A DNA stretch of 64,000 bases from Anaerocolumna xylanovorans DSM 12503 (GCF_900143645.1 NZ_FRFD01000004.1:1-64000); one strand, 5' to 3'; positions 35,356 to 44,524 are shown, counted from the stretch's first letter. The notes: generated from the letters alone by a model not told the origin. Program-made: numbers and translations.

Positions 35356-35562
35356 ATGGCATCTAAACAAAGCATGCCTCTTAAGGCCAAAAGCTGTTAT
35401 GACCACTTAGGAGGCATTCTTGGAGGCCGCATTTTTGGCCGTCTGCTTGAACTTGGCTGGTTCGAGCAGGATAAGGAACATCCAAGAGAATATTTTATAA
35501 CGCAGTTTGGTATGGAAGAACTTATTAAACTTGGAATAGACCCATTTGAAAGGAGCAAATAA
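35356..35562 (+). CDS. Small winged-helix C-terminal-like protein
   Basis: The 68 residues (KSCYDHLGGILGGRIFGRLL, then YFITQFGMEELIKLGID) resemble the C-terminal half of ArsR-type regulators, where a Cys-x-x-His start is followed by a helix and the wing-like end ITxxG. No DNA-binding N-terminal half is present, so it may be a binding partner or a sensor for metal or thiol. RBS AAAAGGAGG lies 9 bases before the ATG. It is followed 2 bases later by the next gene. Confidence 0.55.
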   Translation: MASKQSMPLKAKSCYDHLGGILGGRIFGRLLELGWFEQDKEHPREYFITQFGMEELIKLGIDPFERSK

Positions 35563-35564
35563 TT

Positions 35565-35879
35565 ATGAATGCAGCAAATCCATTTATGGTATTGAAAAGG
35601 GAAGCCCCAGAAGTATCGGATGCCTTTGGCAGCCTCTTATCTGCCATCTCTGAAAAAGGTTCTTTGGATAACAAAATGAGACAACTTATATTCATAGGAA
35701 TCAAGTCATCACAAGGTGATATTTCTGCCGTAACAGCCCATGTCCCCATGGCAAAGCAGGCAGGCGCAACCAGAGATGAAATCCGGGACACCATCATTAT
35801 GACACTTGCCATATCAGGGACACAGGGCGTTAGCAGTTGTCTTGTGCCGGCTATCAACTGCTTCGACAGCCTATCATAA
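35565..35879 (+). CDS. Carboxymuconolactone decarboxylase-family protein
   Basis: The 104-residue product fits the AhpD/CMD fold: MRQLIFIGIKSSQGDISAVT (about 38-57), HVPMAKQAGATRDEIRDTII (about 59-78). The CxxC pair of peroxidase-type AhpD is not present (the position reads SQGD), so redox activity of that kind is unlikely. RBS GAAAGGAG lies in the end of the previous gene, indicating coupled translation. Role unknown, probably with the TetR and zinc-ribbon partners. Confidence 0.75.
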   Translation: MNAANPFMVLKREAPEVSDAFGSLLSAISEKGSLDNKMRQLIFIGIKSSQGDISAVTAHVPMAKQAGATRDEIRDTIIMTLAISGTQGVSSCLVPAINCFDSLS

Positions 35880-35889
35880 AAGGAGGATA

Positions 35890-36150
35890 GTGGAATTATT
35901 GAGAAGCATAATTCACACACAACTTTATGCCTGCGAAATCCTCGGCACAAACTTGAGGTGTACTGAAGAAGGCATGGAAACTAGTGGGAATTATTGAAAA
36001 GCATAATTCACACACAACTTTGTACCTGCGAAATCCTCGGCACAAACTTGAGGTGTACTGAAGAAGGCATGGAAACTAGTGGGAATTATTGAAAAGCATA
36101 ATTCACACACAACTTTGTACCTGCGGCCCAGAGTTTGCAGGTACAGGAAA
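35890..36150 (+). repeat. Tandem modular stem-loop repeats, 95-bp period
   Basis: Units start at 35890, 35984 and 36079. The first two are almost identical (about 94-95 bp) and end in GGCATGGAAACTAGTG. The third diverges after CTTTGTACCTGCGG and ends next to the RBS of the zinc-ribbon gene. Each unit has a GAATTAT/ATAATTC stem and a CAACTTTGT/ACAAACTTG stem. The core CCTGCGAAATCCTCGGC is shared with the 8.8 kb unit, and the third unit's end with the 47.65 kb element. Confidence 0.88.
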
Positions 36151-36154
36151 GGAC

Positions 36155-36415
36155 ATGGTTATTTTTATGAAAATTTGTATTTCTTGTGGAATGCCTATGA
36201 TGAAAAAAGGCGATTATCCATTGGAGGATGAGAGCAAAGACTACTGCATTTATTGTGCCAGACCGGACGGGACCCTGCAATCCTACAAAGAGAAACTAAA
36301 GGGTACCACCGAATTTCTTATCCGTACTCAGGGAATTGATGAAAATGCTGCTCACGAACTGGCAATCCGTACGCTGAAAAAGATGCCGGCCTGGGAGCAT
36401 GCAGAAAGCCTGTAA
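36155..36415 (+). CDS. Zinc-ribbon domain protein
   Basis: The 86-residue protein starts with a zinc-ribbon (KICISCGMPMMKKGDYPL, then YCIYCARPDG: two CxxC pairs, about 6-45), like the putative zinc-ribbon family often seen beside TetR genes. The rest is helical. The ATG at 36155 is chosen because AGGA stands 6 bases upstream within the conserved repeat end. It is the last gene of the TetR-led cassette, but the 275-base repeat array separates it from the third gene. Confidence 0.75.
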   Translation: MVIFMKICISCGMPMMKKGDYPLEDESKDYCIYCARPDGTLQSYKEKLKGTTEFLIRTQGIDENAAHELAIRTLKKMPAWEHAESL

Positions 36416-36437
36416 GGCAGCTTTACGTTTTTTATAT

Positions 36438-36477
36438 ATGGGATAGCTGTTTACTTATCCAACGACTGCTATCCCAT
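36438..36477. terminator. Hairpin after the zinc-ribbon gene
   Basis: ATGGGATAGC pairs perfectly with GCTATCCCAT across a 20-base loop. It probably ends the cassette. No other gene is seen up to 36582. Confidence 0.55.
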
Positions 36478-36582
36478 GTAAATTTTATATTGATATTAAA
36501 ATCCACAATTGATTTTTTATATTGGTTAAGGAAAACTTTTTTAATCAAATTGCAGCTTTTATAACTGACGTTTGGGTTATGC

Positions 36583-39500
36583 CTAGTGGGTCCCGGAAGA
36601 AATATAGTCCTCCCAGACGTTGTGATTGGCATAATAGATTACATAATCCCCATCCTGAAATTCAAAGTTAATCCCATGATAGCTGGTCTTTTGGTATTGA
36701 TAGCCTTCCCTCTTCCACATATTGCAATAGCCGTTTGCACTGTTGGCGGCATTGATATAGCTTAGGTTTAATTCTCCATCCTTTACAGTGGTGATATCAA
36801 AGTTCACAATAATATAGCCTTCCTTTAGCCAGAAGTCTTCATGATAATCAAGTCCTCCGTGATGCAGTCCATAATCTATGATATCGTATCCCTTCGGTAC
36901 GACATGAACCTCTGCCGGCAGATAGTACTCTCCATACCAGTTCTGTACACTGGAAGCCACCTGCTTTTCTGCAACTGTCTGGGGGATGGGATCAACAAAG
37001 CCCATAAAGGTGCGAAGGGTAGAAGGCAGCATAATATTCATAAAGTTATAGATTTTCTTTGTCTGGGATTTCCACTTTGTCAAAGATACCCCTTCATAAT
37101 AAGCAGTTCTTTTTAGTTCATTTTCCGGTATTCCAAGATAGGGGTCACCGGCCTTTAGGGACTTATCATTTTCCACATCAAGGTTCCCGCCCATCTTTAC
37201 CAGGATATGTTCCTTCCCGTTAAAGCTCTCGGTGTAATAAATATCCACCTCCCTTCGGTTCTTTCCATTCTTGTCCACAAAGTAGAACTTTGGCTTGATA
37301 CGGACATAGTCGTCACTGCCTGCCATGCTTCCTACAGTGGTCAGGGAAAATCTTGTCATATAGCCGGTCTTTAGGATTCCCTGGTTTTTGTATTCCGGAT
37401 GGCTGCCGTTTACCATAGTGATGGTATACTTTGGATTCTGTCCGTTACTTTCTCCGTTCTGATTCTTGGTTCCAACGGTATAGCGAAAGCCTGTTAGTTT
37501 GAGTGAATTGGGAAGACGAAATACCTTTTCCCACATTGGATAGTCTGTTACATCATAGATGTTCAGACCATAGATTCTTCCAGATATTTGTACGATTGAA
37601 TTGTCTTCTGCAACATAATTCGAAAGGTTGGTATTAGCAAGGTCTTCTGTTTTGCCGTAACCGTCATTGGCAGCCGCATTAATGGCAGTGCTTCTGTATC
37701 TTATCTCATATCTTCCTTCTGGCACCCAGGTGGGAAGATAAAAAAGGGTACTTTCTCCTACACTTATCCAGGTGTTTTTCGGAATAAAGCTTCCGGCAGC
37801 GGAACCGCCTTTGTAGGCATCAAAGGCAAACTTTACTTCTCTGCCTGCGATGTATTTTCCATAATCCCTATATCCATAGCCTTGAATATAGCGGTGGTTG
37901 CCGGTAGTGGGAAGGGTTATATAAAAGGGTCTGTCAAGTACCAAAGACGCTCTCCCGACATCAGGGGCTATCATCTGATTATCGCTGCGGTTATCCTGCA
38001 CCATACCGTCACAAACAACGGGGGTGTGGACTACTATCGGGTTTACATCATCAATTTCATATTCAGTGTCAACTTCTAATGGTTCACTATTGCAGATATT
38101 AACGATAGGCTTGTAGGTAACGGTGCCGGCACTCTCATACTCTCCGTTTGCTTTTGTTCCAGGAATCACCAGGCTGTCTTTGTATAAGACATTTGCGCCA
38201 ACTTCTTCGGTTCCCTCCGGAATTGCGATTGGTGTATCTGCTGCTTCTTCCTTTTTGATATCCGACATAAGAGTTTTTCCATTAAAGACAAGCTTATCAT
38301 TTTTACAAATTATTTTATCTACTGCCCCTTCCGCATAGGATTTTAAATCTTCATCCGGTACGGACGGCTCTGTATTCCCTCCGGAAATGGTTTGCGATGA
38401 CGGCTGTGGAGTTCTTACTTTCGGCTCAATAATGTGGTCAGCCTCTGCGGTAGAATTGGTGTAACTTACGGTAGGAGCTGTGTATCCGGAAGGGGGAAGG
38501 GTAATGCTGCCACCCTGCAAGACATCATTTTCTATCGTTGCCTTATCCAATCCATATACACCCAGGAAGTCAATATACCAGTAGGAGTATTTCCGCTCTA
38601 TATAATAAGTCTTTGGTACAGTTCTGGTATCACTATGAGGTTTGTCCGGTTCTCCTTTTTCCCCTTTTTCTGTCCAGGTAAGAGTATACGTCTTTTTCAC
38701 AGTTACCGGATATAACTTGGTACCCTCTTTCTTTTTGAACACATAACCGGATAGGTACTTACTCGTTATGGCATTGGCATAAACACTTTCTGTACTTGGT
38801 ATTCCTTCCAGAACATCATAGGCTTCCTTTCCTCTTCCGTCTGCCTTGATAACAGCCGTAGGGTCTATGATTTCAAATTCCCTGTCTATGCTGTCTTCGG
38901 AGTTAATTTCCTTTTCCGTAAATCTCCGGTACATGGCAATGATTTTAAGACCTTTATCCTTTACAGTATATTCCCTGTCCCTTAAGTAACTAAGCGCTGC
39001 ATCATACTCTTTAGATGAAAGATAGGGATTTACGCTTGTCTTGCGGTTTCCGACTATTTTCTTCGAATCACGAAGATTAATATAATATAGGCGATAGAGA
39101 TAATATTCTTTTCCATCCTTTTCTATTTTCTTACCTACGCTATGATAATCGGTTGTAAAAGTAGTATTCTTAGTTTGTTTCGGATAACTCTTACTGTCAT
39201 ATACGGTGCTGGTGCCATTACTGTAGACTCTTCGTTCAATAGTAATCGGCTCCTTGTTATTGGCTCCATAGGTAAAGTCAGCTTCAAGGTCAAAATGATC
39301 GTCAAAGTCTTTCGTATCATACCAGGGAGCTGCTGTGGCAATCCCATAAGGTTTTCCGGATAGATTGTAATATATATGTTCTGTATCTTCTGTCTCACCA
39401 TAAAAAATATCAAAAACACCATTAAAGTAAATTACGTCATTGTCTTTGATTTCATCTAACTTAGTGTTTTTAAAAGCTGCATTTACTTGATCTTTGTCAA

Positions 39501-39840
39501 ATTTAAAGGTTACTTGTACGTGTTCTCCATCCCCAAGGTCATACTGTTTTTTTTGACCTTTCTTTAAATCAAAGTATGCCCAGTCTTGTGTATTAGGGTT
39601 GCCGTCTGAATCCTTCCTGGGATATCCTTTTGTTTCTTCTCTGCATACAGTGAAACCTATGGTATTCCACCGGATATTGCTTCTAGCTTTAGTGTCTATT
39701 GTGGTAAAAGTAAACTCTCCCGTTGTTTTATTAAAATTCACTTCCGGCTTTTCTGCATGGGCTGTTCTCCCCGACATTATTAATAAAGTCAAGAAGAGTA
39801 CAATCCCAAGAAAACTTTTCACTCTTCTTTTGATTTTCAT
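36583..39840 (-). CDS. Large exported protein (DUF5704-like)
   Basis: The 1085-residue product has a signal peptide (MKIKRRVKSFLGIVLFLTLL, cleavage after AHA near 29) and no C-terminal anchor or sorting signal. The body is Tyr-, Lys- and Asp-rich with many beta-type stretches. A Pro/Ser/Thr-rich hinge lies near 470-495. The overall look is that of DUF5704 proteins of Lachnospiraceae and Paenibacillus; that name is from memory and moderate in confidence. RBS AAGGGGA lies in the end of the upstream exported gene, only 6 bases apart, so the two are made together. Possibly a cell-surface protein. Confidence 0.7.
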   Translation of the reverse strand: MKIKRRVKSFLGIVLFLTLLIMSGRTAHAEKPEVNFNKTTGEFTFTTIDTKARSNIRWNTIGFTVCREETKGYPRKDSDGNPNTQDWAYFDLKKGQKKQYDLGDGEHVQVTFKFDKDQVNAAFKNTKLDEIKDNDVIYFNGVFDIFYGETEDTEHIYYNLSGKPYGIATAAPWYDTKDFDDHFDLEADFTYGANNKEPITIERRVYSNGTSTVYDSKSYPKQTKNTTFTTDYHSVGKKIEKDGKEYYLYRLYYINLRDSKKIVGNRKTSVNPYLSSKEYDAALSYLRDREYTVKDKGLKIIAMYRRFTEKEINSEDSIDREFEIIDPTAVIKADGRGKEAYDVLEGIPSTESVYANAITSKYLSGYVFKKKEGTKLYPVTVKKTYTLTWTEKGEKGEPDKPHSDTRTVPKTYYIERKYSYWYIDFLGVYGLDKATIENDVLQGGSITLPPSGYTAPTVSYTNSTAEADHIIEPKVRTPQPSSQTISGGNTEPSVPDEDLKSYAEGAVDKIICKNDKLVFNGKTLMSDIKKEEAADTPIAIPEGTEEVGANVLYKDSLVIPGTKANGEYESAGTVTYKPIVNICNSEPLEVDTEYEIDDVNPIVVHTPVVCDGMVQDNRSDNQMIAPDVGRASLVLDRPFYITLPTTGNHRYIQGYGYRDYGKYIAGREVKFAFDAYKGGSAAGSFIPKNTWISVGESTLFYLPTWVPEGRYEIRYRSTAINAAANDGYGKTEDLANTNLSNYVAEDNSIVQISGRIYGLNIYDVTDYPMWEKVFRLPNSLKLTGFRYTVGTKNQNGESNGQNPKYTITMVNGSHPEYKNQGILKTGYMTRFSLTTVGSMAGSDDYVRIKPKFYFVDKNGKNRREVDIYYTESFNGKEHILVKMGGNLDVENDKSLKAGDPYLGIPENELKRTAYYEGVSLTKWKSQTKKIYNFMNIMLPSTLRTFMGFVDPIPQTVAEKQVASSVQNWYGEYYLPAEVHVVPKGYDIIDYGLHHGGLDYHEDFWLKEGYIIVNFDITTVKDGELNLSYINAANSANGYCNMWKREGYQYQKTSYHGINFEFQDGDYVIYYANHNVWEDYISSGTH

Positions 39841-39846
39841 TTTTCT

Positions 39847-41091
39847 CTATTTCCCCTTATAAAAATAATCATTCAGTGAATCATCAAATACGGCATAATC
39901 ACTTCCATTACTATTACCATTGGCAGTGGCAAGCTCTATATCATAAACTCCTTCAAACCACTTATCTTTGGTAATTTCTTTTAGACTTACAAACTGCCGT
40001 ACAAAGAATAACTTATCCAAGGGCTTTCTTTCTCCGGAAAAGGATATTTTAAACTTGACATACACTCTTACTCGATAAGCATCATCAAAGTATAATGTAG
40101 AAGGTTCCACGGATATTATAGGGCATTTAATAACTACTTGATTCTTTTTTGCATAGGACATATATTCTTTGATATCATCTGTCGTTTTTTTATTAGAACC
40201 TTCGGTTTTATATATAAAATAAGTGCTACGTAAATTATTTAACCAAGTATTATCTATGGTACAATAGTTCACATTTAAGCGATATTTCAAGTTATCTTCT
40301 ACCTTTTTCATCCAGTCGTCTATATAAACACACCTACCTTTTTTATCGGTTTCTAGCACTGACATAGTCTCATTAACTTTTGTCGGTCTAGCATAATCTT
40401 CTCCTTCTACTGGTTTATAAGAATATGTAGCTCGCTGATACATAAACTTCATCTCATAAAAAGAATTCGGAAAGGCTTCCAGAATGTAGGGATAGTCCTT
40501 TGCATTCTTAGGGAGATTGGTAGTACGGATTAACTGACCGTCCGGACTCATCTTTGCCCTTCCCTTCGTGTTTTTAAGCAATGCAACAATCTTTTTGGCA
40601 TCAGCTGCTGCTAAATAATCATTTCCTTTAAAGGAACGGCTTTGTATGTACATCCCATTACTTTTCCCTACAATAAAGCCTTTTGCATAAGTTTTAGCAA
40701 CTGCTTCCCTTTTTTCTTTCGGTATCTTATTAATATCAGAAATTCGTTTCTCTAACACTGTCTGTAAAAGCTTCGCATCCACCGTATCACCATGCAGGTA
40801 TTCATCTGCCCTATTCAAAAGCACAGCAGCATCTGTTCTTGATGTATATTCATTATAATCTTCGAAATCTTCATCTTTTACAATACCGGCAGCCATTGCA
40901 GCCTTTAAATAAGCATCTGTTTGTGCAGTATCCACCTCCACCTCCATAGCCGTTACCAATAGTTTAATAAAGTCACAAATTTTAATATTACTGCTTGCTG
41001 CCTCTACCGGATTTGCAGGTATGACCACATTTAATGCCATAACTACTACCAATACGAGACTGATTCCTTTGAGCAAAATGCTCTTTTTCAT
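39847..41091 (-). CDS. Exported protein with SLH-like N-terminus
   Basis: The 414 residues begin with a signal peptide (MKKSILLKGISLVLVVVMAL, cleavage near VEA, 31). Two SLH-like segments follow (about 36-100 and 115-185; AMAAGIVKDEDF, NEYTSRTDAAVLLNRA; GFIVGKSNGMY). Then comes a unique beta-rich domain with KVNETMSVLETDKKGRCVYI. SLH domains anchor proteins to the cell wall, so this one may tether the large partner encoded 6 bases downstream. RBS AAAGGGAA precedes the ATG. The family of the C-terminal half is not recognised. Confidence 0.7.
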   Translation of the reverse strand: MKKSILLKGISLVLVVVMALNVVIPANPVEAASSNIKICDFIKLLVTAMEVEVDTAQTDAYLKAAMAAGIVKDEDFEDYNEYTSRTDAAVLLNRADEYLHGDTVDAKLLQTVLEKRISDINKIPKEKREAVAKTYAKGFIVGKSNGMYIQSRSFKGNDYLAAADAKKIVALLKNTKGRAKMSPDGQLIRTTNLPKNAKDYPYILEAFPNSFYEMKFMYQRATYSYKPVEGEDYARPTKVNETMSVLETDKKGRCVYIDDWMKKVEDNLKYRLNVNYCTIDNTWLNNLRSTYFIYKTEGSNKKTTDDIKEYMSYAKKNQVVIKCPIISVEPSTLYFDDAYRVRVYVKFKISFSGERKPLDKLFFVRQFVSLKEITKDKWFEGVYDIELATANGNSNGSDYAVFDDSLNDYFYKGK

Positions 41092-41312
41092 TTGCTATAT
41101 TCCCTTTCTTTTTGCCTTTTACTGTATTGTTTAGATGTCCAAACAACAGTATTTGGACAAGCACTATGTTATTATTTTTTATGGAAAACTTGATTTTGTG
41201 GCAGAATTCTTACCAGCGATTATGCTTAGGATTTTTATTGAAGATACTACTAAGAGTTATTTACAGACTTATTTCCTATAAGATTAATTGTGAACAGTGA
41301 TAGACCTTTATC

Positions 41313-41453
41313 TTACGTTACCTTCTTCTTTCTTTTCTTTGACAGGTAAGAGATAATATTATGGAATTGAAAGACATTCCTTCCAATGTAAACAGCCAAA
41401 TGGAACAGTATCATTCCTATGCCTAAATAGCAAAAAACAAGAAACAGACTCAT
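41313..41453 (-). CDS. Small single-pass or double-pass membrane protein (46 residues)
   Basis: MSLFLVFCYLGIGMILFHLA continues through VYIGRNVFQFHNIISYL to a basic end (SKKRKKKVT). GGGAG lies 9 bases before the ATG. It is on the same strand as the exported pair, 220 bases upstream of it. Hydrophobic start plus basic tail suggests an inner-membrane peptide. Between it and 41091 lies a TGTCCAAA/TTTGGACA inverted repeat (about 41137-41160). Its link to the exported genes is only positional. Confidence 0.45.
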   Translation of the reverse strand: MSLFLVFCYLGIGMILFHLAVYIGRNVFQFHNIISYLSKKRKKKVT

Positions 41454-41707
41454 ATAATTTAACTCCCTTTCCAAAGAAACTTTACTACCTCGCCCCAATA
41501 AAATTCTAAATTTTTACTCCCTATTCCAAGTAAAAATATACCATATTTTTCTTATGAAATCAAGAAGGTATATCTGACTAATTCTGTAAATGTACAAAAT
41601 ATTATTAAGATATTCTGCCTTTTGTGACTGGATTACATTCAAAGCGCAGAATTTCCTTTATAATATCAGTGTTTTATTTTATACTAATTAAGAAAGGAGG
41701 ACTTTAT

Positions 41708-42946
41708 ATGTCCGATATTGTGATATCCGAAGCTAAACGGTGTTTACAATGCAAAAAGCCGCTGTGCAAATCAGGTTGTCCCGTGAATACCCCCTTCAAT
41801 GAGGTCGTAAGTCTCCTGCTTGAAGGCAGTATCGTGGAAGCCGGTGAAATGCTTTTTAATAATAATCCGCTGTCTGCTATATGCTCCCTTGTGTGCCCCC
41901 ATGAAAAACAATGTGAGGGACATTGCGTCTTAGGGAAAAAAGGGGATCCAATCAAGGTGGGAATGGTGGAAAACTATATCTCGGATTATTACCTTAATTA
42001 TGTTGATACCTGCACCCAGAAAAAATCCGGTAAAAGGGTCGCTATTGTAGGTTCGGGTCCGGCAGGGATTACCATTGCTATCCTGCTGGCTGCAAGAGGT
42101 TATAATATTACAATCTTTGAAGCCCATGATAAAATCGGCGGTGTTCTCCGCTACGGTATTCCTGAATTTCGCCTTCCCAAAGCTGTACTTGATAAATTTA
42201 AAGATAAACTGATTGAAATGGGTATCAAAATACGCCCCAATACTCTAATTGGGCCGAATATTACGATAGATGACCTATTCCGTGACGATTACAAGGCTAT
42301 ATTTATCGGAACAGGCGTGTGGAATCCAAATACCTTAAAGATCAAGGGCGAGACCCTGGGGCATGTACATTATGCCATAGATTATCTGAAGAGCCCTGAA
42401 GTTTACGCTTTGGGCAAAAGAGTATGCATTATCGGTGCCGGCAATGTTGCTATGGATGTTGCCAGAACTGCCCTAAGAAATGGTTCCAGAGATGTTACCA
42501 TTATGTACCGCAAGGGAGCTGCAAGCATTGATGCTGAACCCCTTGAAGTAGAATATGCAAGACTTGACGGAGTGAAGTTTCATTATTACCATTCACCTAT
42601 GGAAATCACAGAAGAAGGGGTACGCTACCAGCAGACCTATGTTACCGGAACAGATGAAAACGGGAAGGAAATAGTTGCTATGAAAGAAGGGGCAGAGGGA
42701 CTCTTTGAATGTGATTCTGTCATTCTAGCCGTTGGCCAGAAACCCAGAAGAAATATCGTTAATAACTCTAAAGGTATTGATATTAATAACCGCGGTCTTC
42801 TTGTTACAGATGAATTTGGCAGAACTACCAGAGAGGGAGTATTTGCTTCTGGGGATGTTGTTACCGGTGCCAAAACCGTAGTAGAAGCTGTACGTGTGTC
42901 AAAGGTAGTTGCAAAAGCAATGGAAGAATATTTGGAGCAAGCTTAA
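41708..42946 (+). CDS. NAD(P)-dependent oxidoreductase, GltD-like
   Basis: The 412-residue protein matches the small subunit of glutamate synthase and related flavoproteins. It has an N-terminal four-Cys iron-sulphur region (CLQCKKPLCKSGCPVNTP; CSLVCPHEKQCEGHC), an FAD site VAIVGSGPAGI (about 112-122), an NAD(P) site VCIIGAGNVAMDVART (about 242-257), and C-terminal ASGDVVTGAKTVVEA. No large GltB subunit is adjacent, so it may serve another electron route, as many such stand-alone subunits do. ATG 41708 follows AAAGGAGG by 7-8 bases. A terminator follows at 42949. Confidence 0.88.
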   Translation: MSDIVISEAKRCLQCKKPLCKSGCPVNTPFNEVVSLLLEGSIVEAGEMLFNNNPLSAICSLVCPHEKQCEGHCVLGKKGDPIKVGMVENYISDYYLNYVDTCTQKKSGKRVAIVGSGPAGITIAILLAARGYNITIFEAHDKIGGVLRYGIPEFRLPKAVLDKFKDKLIEMGIKIRPNTLIGPNITIDDLFRDDYKAIFIGTGVWNPNTLKIKGETLGHVHYAIDYLKSPEVYALGKRVCIIGAGNVAMDVARTALRNGSRDVTIMYRKGAASIDAEPLEVEYARLDGVKFHYYHSPMEITEEGVRYQQTYVTGTDENGKEIVAMKEGAEGLFECDSVILAVGQKPRRNIVNNSKGIDINNRGLLVTDEFGRTTREGVFASGDVVTGAKTVVEAVRVSKVVAKAMEEYLEQA

Positions 42947-42948
42947 AA

Positions 42949-42980
42949 AATCCCGGAAGGAATTACTCCGTTCCGGGATT
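42949..42980. terminator. Bidirectional terminator
   Basis: AATCCCGGA pairs perfectly with TCCGGGATT. A-rich on the left, T-rich on the right. It lies between the oxidoreductase and the NUDIX gene, which converge. Confidence 0.85.
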
Positions 42981-42996
42981 ATATTTTATCATAAAG

Positions 42997-43563
42997 TTAT
43001 CTTATAATACTTACTCTGTTATTTAACTTTTTATATACTTCTTTCATGCATTCTTCTGTTGTTATAAGGGGAGCCTGCTGCAAATCAATCCACCTTACAC
43101 CGCTGTTTTCATCAGCCTTTATTTTTACTTCCTCCTTCTCATCCGCCTGTAACGGATAGGTTACATTAAAATGCAGATGGGAGGGAACGAAAATCCCTTT
43201 TTTATAGTGGCTGTTGACGCAAAGTATCTCAAGGGACAAGGGTTCATGGCTTAAGGGCCGTATATTACTTACCCCTGTTTCCTCTTTGGCTTCCCTGACT
43301 GCCACGTTTTCTAAATCCTCTTCGCCGTCAGCATGGCCTCCTGTCCAGGCCCAGCTCTGATAAATATTATGGTATACCATCAGCACTTTCGTTCTGCCCT
43401 CGTTTACTATCCAGGAGGAAGCAGTAAAATGTGCTATTTTATTTTCCCGAAGCAAACAGTTATCGTTGGATTTGATAAATTCAAGCATTATCTCTTTCTC
43501 TGCTTCTTCCTGCTCATTACCGGGCTTATATCCCTTTATAATATCCAGTAAAATCTGCTTCAT
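42997..43563 (-). CDS. NUDIX hydrolase
   Basis: The 188-residue protein has a full Nudix box (GHADGEEDLENVAVREAKEE, about 77-96, ending ETGV) and the usual flanking strands (TKVLMVYHN; SGVRWIDL). The substrate among nucleoside diphosphate derivatives is not predictable. An N-terminal helical extension (about 1-45) is present, as in other clostridial members. RBS GGAGG precedes the ATG by 5 bases. It lies 38 bases after the methionine aminopeptidase gene on the same strand. Confidence 0.88.
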   Translation of the reverse strand: MKQILLDIIKGYKPGNEQEEAEKEIMLEFIKSNDNCLLRENKIAHFTASSWIVNEGRTKVLMVYHNIYQSWAWTGGHADGEEDLENVAVREAKEETGVSNIRPLSHEPLSLEILCVNSHYKKGIFVPSHLHFNVTYPLQADEKEEVKIKADENSGVRWIDLQQAPLITTEECMKEVYKKLNNRVSIIR

Positions 43564-43601
43564 GTACCCTCCATGAGTCTCTGATTGTAAGAAGAGGTTC
43601 T

Positions 43602-44477
43602 CTAATAGCAGAGGACCTCATATCCTTCTTCTGTTACCAGCACCATGATTTCCCATTGTGCGGAAGGTTCCCCGTCAGCCGTATATACCGTCCAATCATC
43701 TTCATCATCAATAAATATTTCATTTGTTCCCATATTTACCATAGGCTCGATGGTAAATATCATTCCGGGTGCCATAACCATTTCCCTGCCCTTTTTGCTT
43801 ACATAGCTTACCCAGGGTTCTTCATGGAATTCAAGACCCACACCGTGTCCGCCGATTTCCCTGACTACACTGTAACCGTTCTTCCTGGCATAATCATGAA
43901 TTGCCTGCCCCATATCCCCTAAAAAGCCCCAGGGCTTTACCTGCTGCAAGCCTATTTCCAAAGATTCCTTGGTAACCTGGACCAATTTCTTCTTTTCCTC
44001 ACTTACCTCACCAACTAAATACATTCTGGAGGAATCGGAAAAATAGCCGTTATAAATTGTGGAAACATCAACATTTATAATATCTCCGTCTTTTAGAATG
44101 ACCTCCTCGGAAGGAATTCCATGGCATACCTGGCTGTTGACAGAAGTGCATACGCTCTTGGGAAAACCGTTATAATTAAGCGGTGCCGGAATTCCGCCCA
44201 ATTGAAGAGTCTTTTCATGAACAATCCTGTTGATCTCTTCTGTTGAGATTCCTTCCTTTATACGCTCTCCGACATAATCTAAAACTGCTATGTTTATCTT
44301 ACAGCTTTCCTTGATTCCTGCTATCTGTTCAGGGGTTTTGATAATCTTTCTGGGTGGAACCTTATGACCTTTTCTTCTGAACTCTTCTATTTTCTCGTCA
44401 AAGCTGCAGTGGCAGAATTTATATTTCTTTCCGCTGCCGCACCAGCATGGGTCGTTTTTACCGATTTTTTTCTCCAT
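43602..44477 (-). CDS. map: Methionine aminopeptidase with SEC-C zinc motif
   Basis: The 291-residue enzyme removes initiator Met from nascent proteins. Residues 1-27 form a SEC-C zinc finger (NDPCWCGSGKKYKFCHC), as in the long type I form of Clostridia, thought to help ribosome binding. The pita-bread catalytic domain follows with metal ligands: Asp in INVDVSTIYNG and in SDSSRMY, His in GGHGVGLEFHEEP, Glu in FTIEPM and in AQWEIMVL. RBS AAAGAGG precedes the ATG. A second map gene in the ribosomal operon would be expected elsewhere. Confidence 0.93.
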   Translation of the reverse strand: MEKKIGKNDPCWCGSGKKYKFCHCSFDEKIEEFRRKGHKVPPRKIIKTPEQIAGIKESCKINIAVLDYVGERIKEGISTEEINRIVHEKTLQLGGIPAPLNYNGFPKSVCTSVNSQVCHGIPSEEVILKDGDIINVDVSTIYNGYFSDSSRMYLVGEVSEEKKKLVQVTKESLEIGLQQVKPWGFLGDMGQAIHDYARKNGYSVVREIGGHGVGLEFHEEPWVSYVSKKGREMVMAPGMIFTIEPMVNMGTNEIFIDDEDDWTVYTADGEPSAQWEIMVLVTEEGYEVLCY

Positions 44478-44524
44478 ATCAGCCTCTTTTCTAAAAATCT
44501 AAGCTTTTAAATTTTATTTTTGCC

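Noticed and set aside
35890..36150. CRISPR-like array
   Set aside because: The units are 95 bp long and abut each other; there are no unique spacers and no cas genes.
41135..41281. 48-codon frame MSKQQYLDKHYVII... upstream of the SLH gene
   Set aside because: It has no ribosome binding site, overlaps a TGTCCAAA/TTTGGACA inverted repeat and matches no family I know. Too weak to call.
41708..42946. Glutamate synthase operon
   Set aside because: Only the small-subunit-like protein is present; no GltB lies on either side.
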